A stretch of 64,000 nucleotides of DNA from Aurantimicrobium minutum (GTDB lineage Bacteria; Actinomycetota; Actinomycetes; Actinomycetales; Microbacteriaceae): positions 434,001 through 498,000 of the forward strand of contig NZ_JARXXV010000001.1 in NCBI RefSeq assembly GCF_029893825.1, written 5' to 3'. Made by a program: the position numbers and the translations under genes. Positions within the stretch are counted from its first letter, which is position 1. Each line of letters opens with the position of its first letter. The notes beneath the pieces were generated by a model, which was not told the origin of the DNA, did no database searches, and saw nothing but the letters and a program-made list of their open reading frames with translations. Of this stretch, positions 27,048 to 34,786 are shown piece by piece.

Positions 27048-27509
27048 ATGAAGATAGCCCTCGCCAACGACCACGCAGGACTCGAACTCAAGAATGAAAT
27101 ATCTTCCTGGCTAATTGGCCAAGGTCATGAAGTTGTTGATTTCGGAACGACAAACACCGATGCCGCAGACCTGCCGGATTATGTCTATCCAGCAGCCCAA
27201 GCCGTTTCTCGCGGTGAGGTTGATCGCGGAATCTTTGTTGACGGTGTTGGCTACGGTTCAGCAATGATTGCCAACAAATTACACGGAGTTTTCGCTGCGG
27301 TCTGTCAGGACTCTTTCTGTGCAGAACTTGCCCGCAGTCACTCAGATACAAATGTTTTGTGCATCGGCGGCAAAATAATAGGTTCCGCTTTAGCAATGGA
27401 CATTGTGCGCGTCTGGATGACAACCGATTGGCTCGGAAATTCTGAAGAAAAATACGCACGTAGAGTCGCGAAAGTCATTGCTATCGACGAAGAGAACCTC
27501 AGATCATAA
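27048..27509 (+). CDS. RpiB/LacA/LacB family isomerase-like protein lacking the usual catalytic Cys
   Basis: 153 residues. Family pattern: 'KIALANDHAGLELKNEI', 'GHEVVDFGT', 'DLPDYVYPAAQAV', 'IANKLHGVFAAVCQDSFCAELARSHSDTNVLCIGG'. In E. coli RpiB the catalytic residue is Cys65 in GxxCGTG, and in mycobacterial RpiB it is a Glu six residues on. Here the loop is 'GIFVDGVGYGSAM', with no Cys (64-65 are Val-Asp) and Ser71 at the Glu position. It may act on another sugar phosphate, or use a different base, rather than being the cell's ribose-5-phosphate isomerase. It is followed by a short hairpin (27517-27539). Confidence 0.8.
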   Translation: MKIALANDHAGLELKNEISSWLIGQGHEVVDFGTTNTDAADLPDYVYPAAQAVSRGEVDRGIFVDGVGYGSAMIANKLHGVFAAVCQDSFCAELARSHSDTNVLCIGGKIIGSALAMDIVRVWMTTDWLGNSEEKYARRVAKVIAIDEENLRS

Positions 27510-27516
27510 AACAGAA

Positions 27517-27539
27517 AATCCCCGCCTAGGCGAGGATTT
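27517..27539. terminator. Short inverted repeat after the RpiB-like gene
   Basis: AAATCCCCGCC, two bases, then GGCGAGGATTT: an 11-bp stem with one C-A mismatch, 8 bases after the stop codon and just before the tRNA gene on the other strand. The T-tract is short, so termination strength is uncertain. It may also act downstream of the tRNA on the minus strand. Confidence 0.55.
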
Positions 27540-27542
27540 CGT

Positions 27543-27618
27543 TGGTGGATCTGAGGGGACTCGAACCCCTGACCCCCTGCATGCCATGCAGGTGCGCTAC
27601 CAGCTGCGCCACAGACCC
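27543..27618 (-). tRNA. tRNA-Ala (anticodon GGC)
   Basis: 76 bases including an encoded CCA. The acceptor stem GGGTCTG pairs with CAGATCC and contains the G3-U70 wobble that identifies alanine tRNAs. Also visible: D-arm, anticodon stem CCTGC/GCAGG with loop ATGGCAT (anticodon GGC, reading GCC and GCU), T-arm GGGGTTCGAGTCCCC. It lies 38 bases downstream of rsfS. Confidence 0.97.
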
Positions 27619-27656
27619 GTAATTTCGCACAAGTGCGAAACAACTTGTTTAGATTA

Positions 27657-28031
27657 CTACACCTCAGAATGCTGAGCGAATTCGAGAGGAATTGCTGGGC
27701 AGTCTTTCCACAGTCTTTCCAACCCGTAATACATGCGCTCTTCCTCGTGGAAGACATGGACTACTAGGTCACCGAAATCAAGCAAGATCCAACGTCCTTC
27801 AGTACGACCCTCCCGGCGAATAGTTTTCACGCCGGCTTCGATCATCTTGTCTTCAATTTCGTTCGAAATTGCGATGACGTTGCGCTCGTTGCGTCCTGTG
27901 ACGAGAAGAAAAATATCTACAAGCGGCAGTGGCTCAGAAATATCGAGAGCGACAAGATCAAATCCACCTTTTTCGTCAGCAGCCTGAGCGGCGATCTGGA
28001 GAAGACGTTGAGCATTTTCAGTAGCAGCCAA
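27657..28031 (-). CDS. rsfS: Ribosomal silencing factor RsfS
   Basis: 124 residues of the Iojap/RsfS family: 'IAAQAADEKGGFDLVALDISEPLPLVDIFLLVTGRNERNVIAISNEIEDKM' and 'EGRTEGRWILLDFGDLVVHVFHEEERMYYGLERLW'. It binds uL14 on the 50S subunit and blocks subunit joining when nutrients are scarce. Its start directly follows the stop of the 490-residue protein. The nadD-(membrane protein)-rsfS order is typical for the group. Confidence 0.96.
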   Translation of the reverse strand: MAATENAQRLLQIAAQAADEKGGFDLVALDISEPLPLVDIFLLVTGRNERNVIAISNEIEDKMIEAGVKTIRREGRTEGRWILLDFGDLVVHVFHEEERMYYGLERLWKDCPAIPLEFAQHSEV

Positions 28032-29504
28032 TTAGAACAGTCCTAAGAAATAACCGGCAACGAATAGAGCAACTACACCCACAGCCAAACCGGCAGCTGT
28101 GATGGAGAGAATGAATGGGAGGCGTTCGTTCATGCCTCGAGGGGTCGTCACAACGTTGTTTGAGATGTTGTATGCGGAGACTGCTGTTGCGGCGCTAACA
28201 GGCGCCATGCCCTGTGTAGGTGCAACTTCTTCATCGTCCTTGATGACATCAATTTCGGATGTATCGAGATTTTCAAGTGTTGCACCAACTTGTGAAACAG
28301 CAGATGGAATCAGGATGGAACCAGTGATGACGATTTCGCCGGTGGGATTGATCGGCGCAATTGAACCGGTGGTTTCTGGAAGTGTCGGGAGAATAAGTGC
28401 ATTACTGATGACAGAGATAGAGCCAGTAGTTGCAGGGGTTGAGTTGGCTAGGTTTCCATATTCAATCGAAACTTCACCAGCCTCTACTACTGCTTCTGCT
28501 GCAGCTACTGCTTCAGCAATAGCGATGGCTGCTGTGGCTTCAGAAATAGTCTGTGGCTCAAACTCTTCTTCGTCATATTCGTCATCATCGATGGTGTCGA
28601 GTTCTTCAACTTCTTGAGGCTGTTCATGAGAAGTTGATTCAACTTCCTGCGATTGTTCTTCAGCGGCAGCACGTTCTTCAGCTTCAAGGCGTGCCTTTTC
28701 TGCGGCTTGCTCTGCCTCAACGCGGGCGGCCTCTTCTTGTTCTTGTCGGATTCGAAGAGCCTCTACTTCAGCAACACTGCGAGCTTGTGCTTCACGTTCC
28801 TGTGCGGTTTTTTCTTCTTCACGAGCTGCACGTTGATCAGCTTTGCGGGAAAGGATTTCAGCTGCCTCTTGCTTAAGCTGAGCAGCCTCAGCTTTGGCCT
28901 GTTGTGTAGCAGCTTGCTTTTCGGCTTTAGCAGCAAGTGCTTGAGCTTTCTTTTCCTTGCGAGCCAAGCGACGGACTTCACCCTTGGAAGGGCCTGCAGG
29001 AATGTCAGAGGTCTCAACGGTTACCAAGGAATCAAACCCAGTCGTGAGTATTTCACCGGTTTGATCTGAAACTTGAGCCAAGGTTTCTTCTACTGCAGAA
29101 AGTGAAACAGAAGAAAGGATGGGTGACACAGTCAGGGGCTCAATTGGCCCGGTTTCAGCAGCGGTTACAGGCACTGAAACTGGTGGAACTGACGATGTGG
29201 GTGGAGCAATGACTGGTTCAACAGCAGGCAGGTCTATTGGCTCACTAACAACGACTGTTGATTCTTCGTGAAAGCGCTCTGGTTCTGGAGACTCGTCATA
29301 ATGAGCTGCAGCAGCTTCTGCTTGCGCCTGGGCCTTGGCTGCAGCGGCAGCTTCTGGAGTAATGATGGGCATTTGTCCAGTTGCTGCAATGTATTCAACT
29401 ACCGCAGTGTCTGGATCAATTCCTCGAGCCTCAAGCTCACGACGAGCCTTGCGTGAAAGGTCACCAAACTCGTTCAGCACGATGTCTGGGATATCACCAC
29501 TCAC
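28032..29504 (-). CDS. Hypothetical tail-anchored coiled-coil protein between nadD and rsfS
   Basis: 490 residues; no functional family recognised. The N-terminus (1-60) is a small helical segment ('LNEFGDLSRKARRELEARGIDPDTAVVEYIAATGQMP'), followed by a Pro/Val/Ser-rich linker. A long Ala/Glu/Lys/Gln-rich coiled coil lies at about 175-290, then an acidic stretch ('DTIDDDEYDEEEFE'). Next come three short repeats of the form TTGSI/ITGSI near 358-405. The last 25 residues are a hydrophobic helix ('FILSITAAGLAVGVVALFVAGYFLGLF'), so most of the protein is probably cytoplasmic and tail-anchored. It overlaps nadD by 4 bases and abuts rsfS. Sequence is low-complexity but codon use matches its neighbours. 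Confidence 0.8.
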   Translation of the reverse strand: MSGDIPDIVLNEFGDLSRKARRELEARGIDPDTAVVEYIAATGQMPIITPEAAAAAKAQAQAEAAAAHYDESPEPERFHEESTVVVSEPIDLPAVEPVIAPPTSSVPPVSVPVTAAETGPIEPLTVSPILSSVSLSAVEETLAQVSDQTGEILTTGFDSLVTVETSDIPAGPSKGEVRRLARKEKKAQALAAKAEKQAATQQAKAEAAQLKQEAAEILSRKADQRAAREEEKTAQEREAQARSVAEVEALRIRQEQEEAARVEAEQAAEKARLEAEERAAAEEQSQEVESTSHEQPQEVEELDTIDDDEYDEEEFEPQTISEATAAIAIAEAVAAAEAVVEAGEVSIEYGNLANSTPATTGSISVISNALILPTLPETTGSIAPINPTGEIVITGSILIPSAVSQVGATLENLDTSEIDVIKDDEEVAPTQGMAPVSAATAVSAYNISNNVVTTPRGMNERLPFILSITAAGLAVGVVALFVAGYFLGLF

Positions 29505-30100
29505 GCATTTCTCCGATACAACTGATGTTTGGCAACATAATCTGCAACTTTGCCTGGAACGAGTCCCTCGAGAGTTTCACCGTTCGCAATCCGCTCACGA
29601 CACTGCGTGGACGAAATTGGCAAAGAATCTATTTCTAGCAAGTTTACGCTGGGTGAAAGCTTTGCGGGAACTTCTGGCGCGATTCCCATTCGAGAAACCA
29701 CCACAATTGTGGCTAACTCCCCTAACTTCTCGAAATCTTTCCAGGAAGTTATTCCAGCAAATGCATCATCCCCCACGATGAAAAAGAGCTCGGAATCCGG
29801 ATATTGCAAAGAAATATCGCGCAAGGTATCGACTGTGTACGTAGGTCCTTCGCGATCAATATCAACGGTACTGACCGAAAAATGATCGTAACCTTCAATG
29901 GCTAAACGAACCATCTCTTGGCGCTGTGCCGCTGACGTTTGTTCGTTTTTCTGCCAAGGATTTCCTGCAGGTACGAACAACACATGGTCTAGAAGTAGGC
30001 GCTCGAGAACAGCTTTCGCAACAGCAATATGGCCATTTTGCGGGGGATCAAAGGTTCCACCAAAAACGCCAAGTTTGGGGTAGTGACCGTGAACGGCCAT
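29501..30100 (-). CDS. nadD: Nicotinate-nucleotide adenylyltransferase
   Basis: 199 residues. 'LGVFGGTFDPPQNGHIAVA' (about 11-29) is the nucleotidyltransferase G-x-F-D-P-x-H-x-GH region, and 'LPISSTQCRERI' corresponds to the C-terminal ISST-x-R motif. It makes deamido-NAD from nicotinate mononucleotide and ATP in NAD synthesis. It follows the small membrane protein gene by 11 bases. Confidence 0.96.
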   Translation of the reverse strand: MAVHGHYPKLGVFGGTFDPPQNGHIAVAKAVLERLLLDHVLFVPAGNPWQKNEQTSAAQRQEMVRLAIEGYDHFSVSTVDIDREGPTYTVDTLRDISLQYPDSELFFIVGDDAFAGITSWKDFEKLGELATIVVVSRMGIAPEVPAKLSPSVNLLEIDSLPISSTQCRERIANGETLEGLVPGKVADYVAKHQLYRRNA

Positions 30101-30111
30101 GATTGCGTTAC

Positions 30112-30300
30112 TTAGTGGTGCGCAGCGTGGTCGTTTGCGTCAGACCACTTCTGACGGTGACGTGCGGCAACGTCCTTGTAGCTGTAGGTAACCAATCCGA
30201 GGAAGGTAAAAAATCCTGCGGCAATGATTCCAAATGCAATTGCAGGAATCACCAGAGGGTGAGTTGCTTCGGTTTCAGCTGCAAGAATCAGTGCATCCAT
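30112..30300 (-). CDS. Small single-pass membrane protein
   Basis: 62 residues from the second of two adjacent ATGs (30300), which is better spaced from the GGAG upstream. One transmembrane helix ('PLVIPAIAFGIIAAGFFTFLGLVTY') is followed by a basic and His-rich tail ('YKDVAARHRQKWSDANDHAAHH'). Small proteins of this type are often found between proA and nadD in Actinobacteria; no function is known. The His-rich tail could bind a metal, which is speculation. Confidence 0.75.
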   Translation of the reverse strand: MDALILAAETEATHPLVIPAIAFGIIAAGFFTFLGLVTYSYKDVAARHRQKWSDANDHAAHH

Positions 30301-30336
30301 CATTACTCCACGTGGGTCTTGGTTTACGTATTCATT

Positions 30337-31602
30337 CTAGTGGCGGATTTGGCCAGATCCTCGGACCAACCACTTAGTTGAGGTCAGTTCCGGAAGACCC
30401 ATTGGCCCGCGAGCATGAAGCTTCTGAGTAGAAATACCTATTTCTGCACCAAAACCAAATTCTCCACCGTCTGTAAACCGAGTAGACGCGTTCACCATCA
30501 CAACAGCCGCATCAACTTCTGCCAAGAATTTTTCTGCATGGCGAACGTTGTTTGTCAGAATCGCTTCGGTGTGCTTAGTCGAATACTTTCTGATGTGTTC
30601 AATAGCCGAATCTAGATCTGGAACAACTACAACACTCATTTCTAACGCCATGTGTTCGGTTGCGTAATCTTCTTCAGTGGCGACTCCTAGTGAGGGATGA
30701 ATCTGCCTTGCACGAGCATCACCTTTGAGAGTAACTCCTGCATTTTCAAGACGTGCAAGTACTTGTGGAAGTGCTTGTTCAGCTACTGTTTCCAGAACGA
30801 TGAGTGTCTCGAGAGCATTACACACACTGGGGCGTTGAACTTTTGAATTGTGAACAATCTCAACCGCATTGTCAATGTCCGCACTCTCATCAATAACGAG
30901 ATGCACAACCCCAGCACCGGTCTCTATGACCGGAACCTTAGATTCCGCAACGACTGCGTTGATGAGATTTGCAGAACCGCGAGGAATAAGGACATCCACA
31001 TACCCGCGTGCTGCCATCAACTGAGTGGCACCCTCACGACCAAGTTCATCAATACCTTGAATGGCAAGGGCAGGGAGTCCAGCATCGTTAAGTGCTCGCT
31101 GAATGAGCGAAATTGTCACAGCGTTTGTGTTTTCGGCAGCACTTCCGCCACGCAGTACCGCGGCATTTCCACTTTTGATGCACAGCGCAGCAATATCAAC
31201 AGTGACGTTTGGGCGCGCTTCATAGATAGCACCCACAACCCCAAAAGGAACCCGTACCTGACTGAGGTGAATACCGTTAGGCATGTCATTGCCTCTGACA
31301 ACAACACCTACTGGATCAGGAAGGGCAATGACATCTCGAACAGCATTGGCAAGGGCAGTAAGACGTTCAGGTGTGAAGCGCAAACGGTCCAACAGGCCCT
31401 CTGACATATCAGCAGCTAGGCCTGCCTCGATATCCTTACCATTTGCTTCAAGAATGATCTGATGATTTGCGTCAATCACATCAGCAATTGTAGAAAGAGC
31501 GACATTCTTCTGGGCTGTTGAAAGGTTAGCCAGGGAACGTGAAGCCTGCTGTGCAGACTCTAGTTTTTCTAGGAGTTCTGGTGAGAGCGAAGAAGTAGCC
31601 AT
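30337..31602 (-). CDS. proA: Glutamate-5-semialdehyde dehydrogenase (gamma-glutamyl phosphate reductase)
   Basis: 421 residues, standard length. It reduces gamma-glutamyl phosphate with NADPH in proline synthesis. Visible: 'VPFGVVGAIYEARPNVTVDIAALCIKSGNAAVLRGGSAA' (cofactor and substrate binding) and the catalytic Cys segment 'SKVQRPSVCNALETLIV', with 'DGGEFGFGAEIGISTQKLHARGPMGL' near the C-terminus. It follows proB by 24 bases, so the two enzymes of the unstable intermediate are made together. Confidence 0.97.
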   Translation of the reverse strand: MATSSLSPELLEKLESAQQASRSLANLSTAQKNVALSTIADVIDANHQIILEANGKDIEAGLAADMSEGLLDRLRFTPERLTALANAVRDVIALPDPVGVVVRGNDMPNGIHLSQVRVPFGVVGAIYEARPNVTVDIAALCIKSGNAAVLRGGSAAENTNAVTISLIQRALNDAGLPALAIQGIDELGREGATQLMAARGYVDVLIPRGSANLINAVVAESKVPVIETGAGVVHLVIDESADIDNAVEIVHNSKVQRPSVCNALETLIVLETVAEQALPQVLARLENAGVTLKGDARARQIHPSLGVATEEDYATEHMALEMSVVVVPDLDSAIEHIRKYSTKHTEAILTNNVRHAEKFLAEVDAAVVMVNASTRFTDGGEFGFGAEIGISTQKLHARGPMGLPELTSTKWLVRGSGQIRH

Positions 31603-31626
31603 TTATCAATGCTACCCAAGCAACAC

Positions 31627-32409
31627 TTATGAAGCTGCGTCGAACCAAGTACCTACGTTGTCACCACGAAGTGCTGCTGAAACAAGTGCTGCATTGGTTA
31701 TCAACACTGATGTGCCGGACTGTGCGGCGAACTGAGCTGCAGCCGCTTTTGTTCCTGCACCGCCACTACCAACACCAGCTACACCGATTGACCCGAACTC
31801 AACGTGGTCGAGCAGATGCCCAAAGGGAACCAATTCGATGCGTTCTGCTCCGGGCTCGGTGGGTGGTTTGGTGTAAATACCGTCCACGTCAGAAAGCAAC
31901 ACAAGTACATCTGCGTGAACTAATTGTGCGACGAGAGCTGCCAAGTGGTCGTTATCTCCGAAACGAATTTCTTGAGTACCAACGGTGTCGTTCTCATTGA
32001 CAATAGGCAACACTCGTAACTCAAGGAGTTTTTCCATAGCAAGAACTGCATTTGAACGCGTTGATTCATTCTCGAAATCACCTGACGTCAGCAAAACTTG
32101 GCCCGCGACAATCGAATAGTTATCCAGAAGTTCTTGATAACGAACCATCAGACGGCTTTGACCTACTGCAGCAGCTGCCTGCAGCGTGGGGAGGTCTGTG
32201 GGGCGAGAGGTGAGGTTGATGTAGGGATACCCGGTTGCCATGGCACCGGAGGAAACGAGAACTACTTCGGTTCCCCGACCGTGTGCTTCAGCTAGTGCGT
32301 CAACAAGTGTCTTGATCTGGTGAGCGTTTTCACCACTGATCGATGAAGACCCGACCTTCACCACAATTCTTCGTGCCGAAGGAATTTCTTGGCGACTACT
32401 AACGCTCAT
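31627..32409 (-). CDS. proB: Glutamate 5-kinase, short form without PUA domain
   Basis: 260 residues from ATG 32409 (an ATG at 32424 is also in frame). The amino-acid kinase fold shows '[12 protein letters not shown]', '[17 protein letters not shown]', '[47 protein letters not shown]' and '[21 protein letters not shown]'. It phosphorylates glutamate as the first step of proline synthesis and is normally inhibited by proline. The ~100-residue C-terminal PUA domain of the E. coli enzyme is absent. It overlaps the end of obgE by 11 bases, so it is coupled to it. Confidence 0.95.
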   Translation of the reverse strand: MSVSSRQEIPSARRIVVKVGSSSISGENAHQIKTLVDALAEAHGRGTEVVLVSSGAMATGYPYINLTSRPTDLPTLQAAAAVGQSRLMVRYQELLDNYSIVAGQVLLTSGDFENESTRSNAVLAMEKLLELRVLPIVNENDTVGTQEIRFGDNDHLAALVAQLVHADVLVLLSDVDGIYTKPPTEPGAERIELVPFGHLLDHVEFGSIGVAGVGSGGAGTKAAAAQFAAQSGTSVLITNAALVSAALRGDNVGTWFDAAS

Positions 32410-33919
32410 CTGCGATCTCTTCATCTACTTGCCATAAACCAGCATCACGTTCACGCACGAGTTCATCACGGGCTTCTTGCTTGGCATCCATGCGGTCGTA
32501 ATACATTTCACGACGTTCTTTGTTGGTACGACGAGAATTCTGATTCAAGCGTTCATCAGTTCCTCGAGGACCGGTCATCAATTCTGCAGCCGAAGTCATG
32601 GTTGGCTCCCAGTCAAAGACGAGGCCGTTGCCTTCACCAATAATGACTGTTGAACCTGCAACCGCGCCCTTCTTGAACAATTCGTCTTCAACGCCAGCCT
32701 TGGCGAGACGATCAGCAAGATAACCCACTGCTTCTTCATTGTTGAAGTCAGTTTGTTCCACCCAGCGTTCAGGCTTGGCGCCGATAACTCGATAAATATT
32801 TCCGCCAGAACCACCTTCAACACGAATGATGAATCCTTGGTCATCCACAGCACGTGGACGCAGCATAATCACAGGTACAACTTCGTTCGCAATAGCTTCT
32901 TGACGACCTATCTCAACCAGTTCTGCCAGTGCAAAGGAGAGTTGACGTAGTCCTTCATGAGATACGGCTGAAATCTCAAATACTCGATAGCCACGTTCTT
33001 CCAAGAATGGACGAACCATGTCAGCCAAATCCTTGGCGTCAGGAACATCTACCTTGTTGAGCGCAATGAGTTGTGGACGCTCTAACAGAGGAATTTGGTC
33101 CGAAGGAACAGGATAGGCAGCCAGCTCAGCAAGAATGACATCAAGATCGGACAGTGGATCACGACCAGGTTCAAGCGTCGCGCAATCAATAACATGAAGC
33201 AAAGCAGTGCAGCGCTCAACATGTCGAAGGAACTCAAGGCCAAGGCCTTTACCTTCCGAGGCTCCCTCAATCAACCCTGGGACGTCTGCGATGGTGTAAC
33301 GAACGTCGCCTGCTTGAACAACACCGAGGTTGGGGTGAAGCGTGGTGAATGGATAGTCGGCAATTTTGGGACGTGCTGCAGACAGTGCAGCAACAAGGGA
33401 TGACTTACCTGCTGAGGGATAACCCACCAAGGCAACGTCAGCTAAGGTCTTGAGCTCGAGAAGTACGTCACCTTCGAAACCTTGAGTTCCCAGCAATGCA
33501 AAGCCAGGTGCCTTACGTTTCGTTGACGCCAGAGCAGCATTACCTAAACCACCCTGACCGGCAGGGGCAACGACTACGCGCATTCCAGGAACATTCATGT
33601 CAGCAATGACAGTGCCATCTGGATCCTTGACGACGGTTCCAACAGGAACTGAAAGCACCAGCTCTTCACCTTTGAAACCCTGACGGAAATCACCCATACC
33701 AGGGCCACCGTGTTGAGATTTGATGTGAGGAGATCGGTGGAAGCTCAGCAGCGTGGTGACCTGTGGATCACTAAAGAGAACAATGTCTCCCCCATCTCCA
33801 CCATTTCCACCATCAGGACCCGCCAGCGGCTTGAATTTTTCTCGCTTAACAGACACACAGCCGTTACCGCCGTGACCGGCCTTGAGGTGCAGTGTGACGT
33901 TATCAACAAACGTTGCCAT
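32399..33919 (-). CDS. obgE: Obg/CgtA GTPase
   Basis: 506 residues. Glycine-rich OBG fold at the N-terminus ('[39 protein letters not shown]'). The G domain follows, with '[15 protein letters not shown]' (about 166) and '[18 protein letters not shown]', then 'NKVDVPD'. The OCT domain follows, with an extra charged C-terminal tail ('[20 protein letters not shown]'). It acts in 50S assembly and the stringent and cell-cycle response. It is separated from rpmA by a hairpin terminator (33965-33995), so it may depend on read-through or its own promoter. Confidence 0.97.
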   Translation of the reverse strand: MATFVDNVTLHLKAGHGGNGCVSVKREKFKPLAGPDGGNGGDGGDIVLFSDPQVTTLLSFHRSPHIKSQHGGPGMGDFRQGFKGEELVLSVPVGTVVKDPDGTVIADMNVPGMRVVVAPAGQGGLGNAALASTKRKAPGFALLGTQGFEGDVLLELKTLADVALVGYPSAGKSSLVAALSAARPKIADYPFTTLHPNLGVVQAGDVRYTIADVPGLIEGASEGKGLGLEFLRHVERCTALLHVIDCATLEPGRDPLSDLDVILAELAAYPVPSDQIPLLERPQLIALNKVDVPDAKDLADMVRPFLEERGYRVFEISAVSHEGLRQLSFALAELVEIGRQEAIANEVVPVIMLRPRAVDDQGFIIRVEGGSGGNIYRVIGAKPERWVEQTDFNNEEAVGYLADRLAKAGVEDELFKKGAVAGSTVIIGEGNGLVFDWEPTMTSAAELMTGPRGTDERLNQNSRRTNKERREMYYDRMDAKQEARDELVRERDAGLWQVDEEIADER

Positions 33920-33964
33920 GTCTGCTCCTGTTCTGCCGCTGAAGTGGCTATCACTAGATGTAAA

Positions 33965-33995
33965 TAAGAAAAGGCGAGCTAAAAGCTCGCCCTTC
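33965..33995 (-). terminator. Hairpin terminator between rpmA and obgE
   Basis: On the minus strand GGGCGAGCT, TTT, AGCTCGCC, followed by TTTTCTTATTT: an 8-bp GC-rich stem with a T-rich tail. It lies 23 bases after the rpmA stop and 45 bases before the obgE start. It would cap high-level ribosomal protein transcription before obgE-proB-proA. Confidence 0.85.
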
Positions 33996-34018
33996 CTCTA
34001 AAGCTGTAAGTTCTGTTG

Positions 34019-34270
34019 TTAGACAGTCACAATGTTGACGACCTTGCGGCCACCCTTGTTACCGAACTCAACAGCACCTGCTGCAAGGGCGAAGAGAGTG
34101 TCATCGCCACCACGTCCGACGTTGACGCCGGGGTGGAAGTGAGTACCACGCTGACGAACAAGAATCTCGCCTGCAAGAACCTTCTGACCGCCGAAACGCT
34201 TTACGCCGAGACGCTGTGCGTTGGAGTCACGACCGTTGCGAGTGGAGCTCGCACCCTTTTTATGTGCCAT
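34019..34270 (-). CDS. rpmA: 50S ribosomal protein bL27
   Basis: 83 residues, beginning '[31 protein letters not shown]'. The N-terminus reaches into the peptidyl transferase centre. There is no N-terminal extension of the Firmicutes kind that needs protease processing. It follows rplU by 18 bases. Confidence 0.97.
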   Translation of the reverse strand: MAHKKGASSTRNGRDSNAQRLGVKRFGGQKVLAGEILVRQRGTHFHPGVNVGRGGDDTLFALAAGAVEFGNKGGRKVVNIVTV

Positions 34271-34288
34271 CTGAGTTTCTCCTAGGCC

Positions 34289-34597
34289 TTACTTGATGCC
34301 GGTGATCTGAACGCGAGTGAGCTCCTGACGGTGGCCCTGACGCTTCTTGTAACCGGTCTTGTTCTTGTACTTCTGGATGATGATTTTGGGGCCGCGAAGG
34401 TCGTTGAGAACCGTAGCGGTTACCTTGACCTTTGCCAGCGATGCCTGGTCAGCGGTGATCTTGTCACCGTCAACGAGGAGAACTGCAGGAAGCTCGATGG
34501 TTCCAGCCTTGTCAGCCTTTACACGGTCCATTGTGACAATGGTGCCGACCTCTACCTTTTCCTGGCGACCGCCGGAGCGCACTACTGCGTAAACCAC
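34289..34597 (-). CDS. rplU: 50S ribosomal protein bL21 (GTG start)
   Basis: 102 residues from the GTG at 34597, giving the family N-terminus '[18 protein letters not shown]'. An upstream in-frame start (34618) would add seven residues that homologues lack. It binds 23S rRNA ('[29 protein letters not shown]' is the conserved basic end). First gene of rplU-rpmA, with a good promoter about 120 bases upstream. Confidence 0.96.
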   Translation of the reverse strand: MVYAVVRSGGRQEKVEVGTIVTMDRVKADKAGTIELPAVLLVDGDKITADQASLAKVKVTATVLNDLRGPKIIIQKYKNKTGYKKRQGHRQELTRVQITGIK

Positions 34598-34714
34598 TTT
34601 GCTACCTAATTTCTTCAAGCTAATGAATTATTTCTGCGTTGATTTCCTGGGCAAACCGGACTATCCGCAGAAGATTGGGTGAATCGTTCTTTATTGAACG
34701 TGCACCAAGGTTCA

Positions 34715-34743
34715 AGAATAGCCATTTCTCGCACTCCGGTCAA
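34715..34743 (-). promoter_or_regulatory. Promoter of rplU-rpmA
   Basis: TTGACC (34743-34738) and TATTCT (34720-34715) on the minus strand, separated by exactly 17 bases; 5 of 6 and 4 of 6 matches to the sigma-70-type consensus. The predicted start near 34708 leaves a leader of about 110 bases that contains small hairpins (CGTTC/GAACG and CGGA/TCCG). This could be an r-protein leader, but no known L21-leader consensus was verified. Confidence 0.7.
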
Positions 34744-34786
34744 ACCAACAAGGCCGGCGTGTGAGCGGGATTACTCCCCCGTCGCC

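Noticed and set aside
28440-29350. Low-complexity Ala/Glu-coding stretch as a DNA tandem repeat or mobile element
   Set aside because: The repetition is at amino acid level only; codons vary and there are no terminal repeats or transposase.
30850-31404. 184-residue plus-strand ORF
   Set aside because: Antisense to proA, with Cys/Asn/Arg-rich composition unlike any real protein here and no ribosome binding site.
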